From Actinomycetota bacterium (GTDB taxonomy: Bacteria > Actinomycetota > Actinomycetes > Actinomycetales > Angustibacteraceae): DNA of 6,109 nt. The notes beneath the pieces are model-generated. The model made no database searches. It saw only the letters and a program-made list of their open reading frames with translations, and was not told the origin of the DNA. A program made the position numbers and the translations under genes. This document shows, in pieces, positions 3,847-6,109 of the stretch (position 1 is the first letter of the stretch; each line of letters starts with the position of its first letter). The stretch lies in assembly GCA_014377795.1 (NCBI GenBank), contig JACMOY010000031.1:1-6109 (forward strand), given 5' to 3'.

Positions 3847-5247
3847 TCACACCCGTCCGGTGGTGGGCTGCGTCGTGGCCGGGGCGGCCCCGTCGGCGGT
3901 GCTGACGAAGTGGCGGACCTCGACGGGACGGATCATCAGGTTCGAGATGAAGCCGACGACCAGCAGCCCGACCATGACGAACAGCGCGGGGCGGTACGCC
4001 GAGGCGGTCAGCGAACCGGGGGTGCCGTTGGCCTCGAGGATCGTGTTGACGATCAGCGGCCCGGCGACGCCGGCGGCCGACCAGGCCGTCAGCAGCCGGC
4101 CGTGGATGGCGCCGACCTCGTAGGTGCCGAACAGGTCCTTGAGGTAGGCCGGCACGGTGGCGAACCCACCGCCGTAGAAGGTGAGGATGCCCGCGGCCAG
4201 GACGACGAACACCGTGGTCGAGCGGCTGCCGATCGTCGCCAGCAGGGTGTACAGCACCGCGCCGACGCCCAGGTAGAGCATGTAGATCCGCTTGCGGCCG
4301 ACGACGTCGGAGGTGGACGACCACACGAACCGGCCGGTCATGTTGGCGATCGACAGCAGTCCGACGAACCCGCCGGCGGCGGCCGCGGTGACCGTCGACG
4401 ACGTGCCGTCGCGGAAGAAGTCCTGGATCATCGGCGCGGCCTGCTCGAGGATCCCGATACCGGCGGTGACGTTGCAGAACAGCACGACCCACAGCATGAA
4501 GAACTGCGGGGTGCGGATGGCGGACGCCGCCGAGACCTGCGCGCCGCCCCAGCCGGCCGTGGCCTTCTTGGCGGCAGCAGCAGAGCCCGCGGGCGCCTCG
4601 GGGGGCACGCGCACCATCGCGGCGCCGAAGAGCATCAGCACCAGGTAGGCGAGCCCGAGGACGAAGAAGGTGCTCGCGACCGCGCTGCCGCTGGCGGTGG
4701 CGCCCTTGGCCGTGGGGTCGTACGCCGAGTCGAAGTGCCCCATCAGCTGGGTCGAGACGGGCGAGGCGATCAGCGCGCCACCACCGAAGCCCATGATGGC
4801 GAGGCCGGTCGCCAGGCCCGGGCGGTCCGGGAACCACTTGATCAGCGTCGACACCGGCGAGATGTACCCGATGCCGAGGCCGATGCCGCCGATGACGCCG
4901 TAGCCGAGGTAGAGCAGCCACAGCTGGGTGGTGGCGATGCCGAGGCCACCGATCAGCAGGCCGGCACTGAAGCACAGCGCCGAGACCACCATGGCCTTGC
5001 GCGGGCCGTTGCGCTCCATCCAGGTGCCGCCGAAGGCGGCCGACAGACCGAGCATGACGATCGCGATCGAGAAGATCACCGCGATGGGCGTCAGTCCGCG
5101 GTCGAAGTGCTTGACCAGCGAGGTCTTGAAGACGCTGAACGCGTACACCTGACCGATCGACAGGTGCACCGCGAGGGCGGCGGGGGGGATGAGCCACCGG
5201 TTGAAGCCGGGGCCGGCCACCGTTCGCTCTCGGTCGAGGATGGACAT
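3847..5247 (-). CDS. OFA-family (oxalate/formate antiporter type) MFS transporter
   Basis: This is an integral membrane secondary transporter of the major facilitator superfamily. With the chosen start it has 466 residues and about 12 hydrophobic spans. OFA signatures are visible in both halves. In the first half they are the N-terminal NRWLIPPAALAVHLSIGQVYAF, the segment GIGLGIGYISPVSTLIKWFP (about 121-140), and GLATGLAIMGFGGGA just after it. In the second half they are NMTGRFVWSSTSDVVGRKR (a motif-A-like loop at about 302-320) and TFYGGGFATVPAYLKDLFG (about 356-374), followed by GAIHGRLLTAWSAAGVAGP. The central loop (about 215-240) is Ala/Lys-rich, as expected between the two six-helix bundles. 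ATG 5247-5245 is preferred: GGAG (5257-5254) sits six bases upstream, while the further in-frame TTG at 5274 has none. Family substrates include oxalate, formate and other small carboxylates. The neighbouring fdhD favours formate or oxalate, but specificity is an inference. Confidence 0.9.
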   Translation of the reverse strand: MSILDRERTVAGPGFNRWLIPPAALAVHLSIGQVYAFSVFKTSLVKHFDRGLTPIAVIFSIAIVMLGLSAAFGGTWMERNGPRKAMVVSALCFSAGLLIGGLGIATTQLWLLYLGYGVIGGIGLGIGYISPVSTLIKWFPDRPGLATGLAIMGFGGGALIASPVSTQLMGHFDSAYDPTAKGATASGSAVASTFFVLGLAYLVLMLFGAAMVRVPPEAPAGSAAAAKKATAGWGGAQVSAASAIRTPQFFMLWVVLFCNVTAGIGILEQAAPMIQDFFRDGTSSTVTAAAAGGFVGLLSIANMTGRFVWSSTSDVVGRKRIYMLYLGVGAVLYTLLATIGSRSTTVFVVLAAGILTFYGGGFATVPAYLKDLFGTYEVGAIHGRLLTAWSAAGVAGPLIVNTILEANGTPGSLTASAYRPALFVMVGLLVVGFISNLMIRPVEVRHFVSTADGAAPATTQPTTGRV

Positions 5248-5376
5248 GCTCAGCTCCAGTGTGTGCGTTCGCAACAGTCGGCGGTGACCGCTGGATAAAC
5301 TCCCTCAACGCGCCCGTGGACGCAAGCCGACGGGCCAGGCACGCGCCGAGCGGTAGGTCGTGCGAGGCTGACGGTC
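5248..5376. promoter_or_regulatory. Divergent control region between the OFA transporter and fdhD
   Basis: This 129-base gap must contain promoters for both divergent genes. The only AT-rich patch is GGATAAACT (5293-5301), a possible -10 region for either direction, but no well-spaced -35 is evident. Two short inverted repeats could be operator sites: TGCG-tt-CGCA (5264-5273) and GCGGT-g-ACCGC (5281-5291). All assignments within it are tentative. Confidence 0.4.
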
Positions 5377-6109
5377 GTGGGAAGAGTGACGACCAGGACG
5401 CCGAGCGTGCGCATCGAGGTGACCGTCGACGGCGTGCAGGTGACCCGTCGGCCCGACACCGTGACGGCTGAGGAGCCCCTCGAGGTGCGGGTGAACGGTC
5501 GGGCCCTCGCCGTGACCATGCGCACCCCGGGCGACGACTTCGACCTCGCGCTGGGGTTCTTGCTGACCGAGGGCCTGATCGCCGGCGCGGACGACGTCGC
5601 CACCTTGATGCACTGCCTGGACGAGGGCGAGGACGGGCGTCCGACGTACAACGTGGTCGACGTCGTGCTGCGGCCCGGCGTCGCGCTGCCCGACGTCTCG
5701 CTCGAGCGCTCGTTCTACACGACGTCCTCGTGCGGGGTGTGCGGCAAGGCCAGCATCGACGCGGTGCGGGTGCGCTCGACGTACGACGTGCGGGCCGACA
5801 CCACCCCCCTGGCACCTGAGCTGCTGGTGGCCCTGCCGGACACACTGCGCGAGCACCAGAAGGTCTTCGACCGCACCGGGGGGCTGCACGCGGCCGGCCT
5901 GTTCACCGCGGGCGGCGAGCTGCTGGCCGTGCGCGAGGACGTCGGCCGGCACAACGCCGTCGTCAAGCTGATCGGCTGGGCGGCGCGCGAGCAGCGGCTG
6001 CCGCTCACGGGCTGCGTCCTGATGGTCAGCGGCCGGGCGTCGTTCGAGCTGACCCAGAAGGCGCTGATGGCCGGAATCCCGTGTCTCGCAGCGGTTTCCG
6101 CCCCCTCCA
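5377..6109 (+). CDS. fdhD: FdhD, formate dehydrogenase accessory sulfurtransferase (partial, 3' end cut)
   Basis: The first 244 codons are present, and the frame is open to the window edge. FdhD moves sulfur from the cysteine desulfurase IscS to the molybdenum (bis-MGD) cofactor of formate dehydrogenase, which is inactive without this sulfido ligand. It acts in the cytoplasm. The paired cysteines of the sulfur-relay loop, Cys119 and Cys122 in [14 protein letters not shown], correspond to the C-x2-C of E. coli FdhD (Cys121/Cys124). Other family blocks are [19 protein letters not shown] (about 50-68), [13 protein letters not shown] (about 164-176), [17 protein letters not shown] (about 184-200) and [20 protein letters not shown] (about 216-235). 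GTG 5377 is chosen from the typical MGRVTTR beginning, with GAGG at 5364-5367 as a weak ribosome site. GTG 5386 is an alternative. Only some 30-40 C-terminal residues should be missing. Confidence 0.96.
   Translation, partial: MGRVTTRTPSVRIEVTVDGVQVTRRPDTVTAEEPLEVRVNGRALAVTMRTPGDDFDLALGFLLTEGLIAGADDVATLMHCLDEGEDGRPTYNVVDVVLRPGVALPDVSLERSFYTTSSCGVCGKASIDAVRVRSTYDVRADTTPLAPELLVALPDTLREHQKVFDRTGGLHAAGLFTAGGELLAVREDVGRHNAVVKLIGWAAREQRLPLTGCVLMVSGRASFELTQKALMAGIPCLAAVSAPS

Noticed and set aside
5248..5274. Extended nine-residue N-terminus for the OFA transporter starting at TTG 5274
   Set aside because: No ribosome site precedes it, whereas ATG 5247 has GGAG six bases upstream and gives the usual N-terminus.
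3634..5298. A 554-codon open frame on the plus strand antisense to the OFA transporter
   Set aside because: Its product is almost entirely Arg, Asp, Gly, Glu and Ala repeats with no domain. It is the GC-bias shadow of the transporter, whose own frame has clear OFA motifs.
3818..5845. A 675-codon minus-strand frame spanning the transporter, the divergent gap and part of fdhD
   Set aside because: It is Arg/Pro-rich, has no fold signature, and crosses two genes recognised in other frames. It is an artefact of few stop codons in GC-rich DNA.
5305..5952. A 215-codon minus-strand frame opposite fdhD
   Set aside because: It is antisense to a well-recognised FdhD frame with the CGVC motif, and has low-complexity composition and no family resemblance.

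Overview
The window is strongly GC-rich, and its gene set points to an actinobacterium (Actinomycetes). The main clues are a mycothiol-dependent (MDMPI/DinB-fold) enzyme, an AhpE-type peroxiredoxin next to a DUF3052 gene (the same pair as Mycobacterium tuberculosis ahpE/Rv2239c), frequent GTG starts, and an OFA-family transporter with its tiny partner protein. I cannot name a genus.

Layout, left to right. Bases 1-163 hold the 3' end of a hot-dog-fold thioesterase gene, followed at once by a GC-rich stem-loop. Bases 164-1546 form an accessory, partly decayed interval. It contains a truncated minus-strand remnant of an ECF sigma factor, a 22-bp near-perfect palindrome, and an intact yefM-yoeB type II toxin-antitoxin operon. 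That operon has a textbook operator: two TGTACA-like hexamers 12 bp apart centre to centre. A gene-poor stretch with two stem-loops follows. Bases 1547-1619 are a tRNA-Val (anticodon UAC) on the minus strand. Upstream of it, also on the minus strand, is the ahpE-like peroxiredoxin gene (1656-2123). Diverging from ahpE is an MDMPI-family enzyme gene (2153-3127). It converges, with an 8-base gap, on a minus-strand DUF3052 gene (3136-3567). Bases 3685-5247 are a minus-strand two-gene unit: an OFA-family (oxalate/formate type) major facilitator transporter, then a 52-residue single-span membrane protein that looks like its small subunit. Diverging from the transporter is fdhD (5377 to the window end), the sulfurtransferase needed to activate formate dehydrogenase.

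How the genes fit together. YefM and YoeB form a self-regulating growth-control module, and every active-site residue expected of YoeB is present. The peroxiredoxin and the mycothiol-type enzyme suggest thiol/redox functions around the DUF3052 gene, although only the ahpE-DUF3052 pairing is a familiar conserved association. The OFA transporter with its small subunit, placed head to head with fdhD, suggests a formate or oxalate uptake/oxidation locus that continues beyond the right edge.

I found no clearly undescribed biological system here. The items most worth a second look are the palindrome beside the toxin-antitoxin operator, the sigma-factor remnant, the small transporter partner (easily missed because it is so short), and the possible ahpE-tRNA-Val transcription unit.
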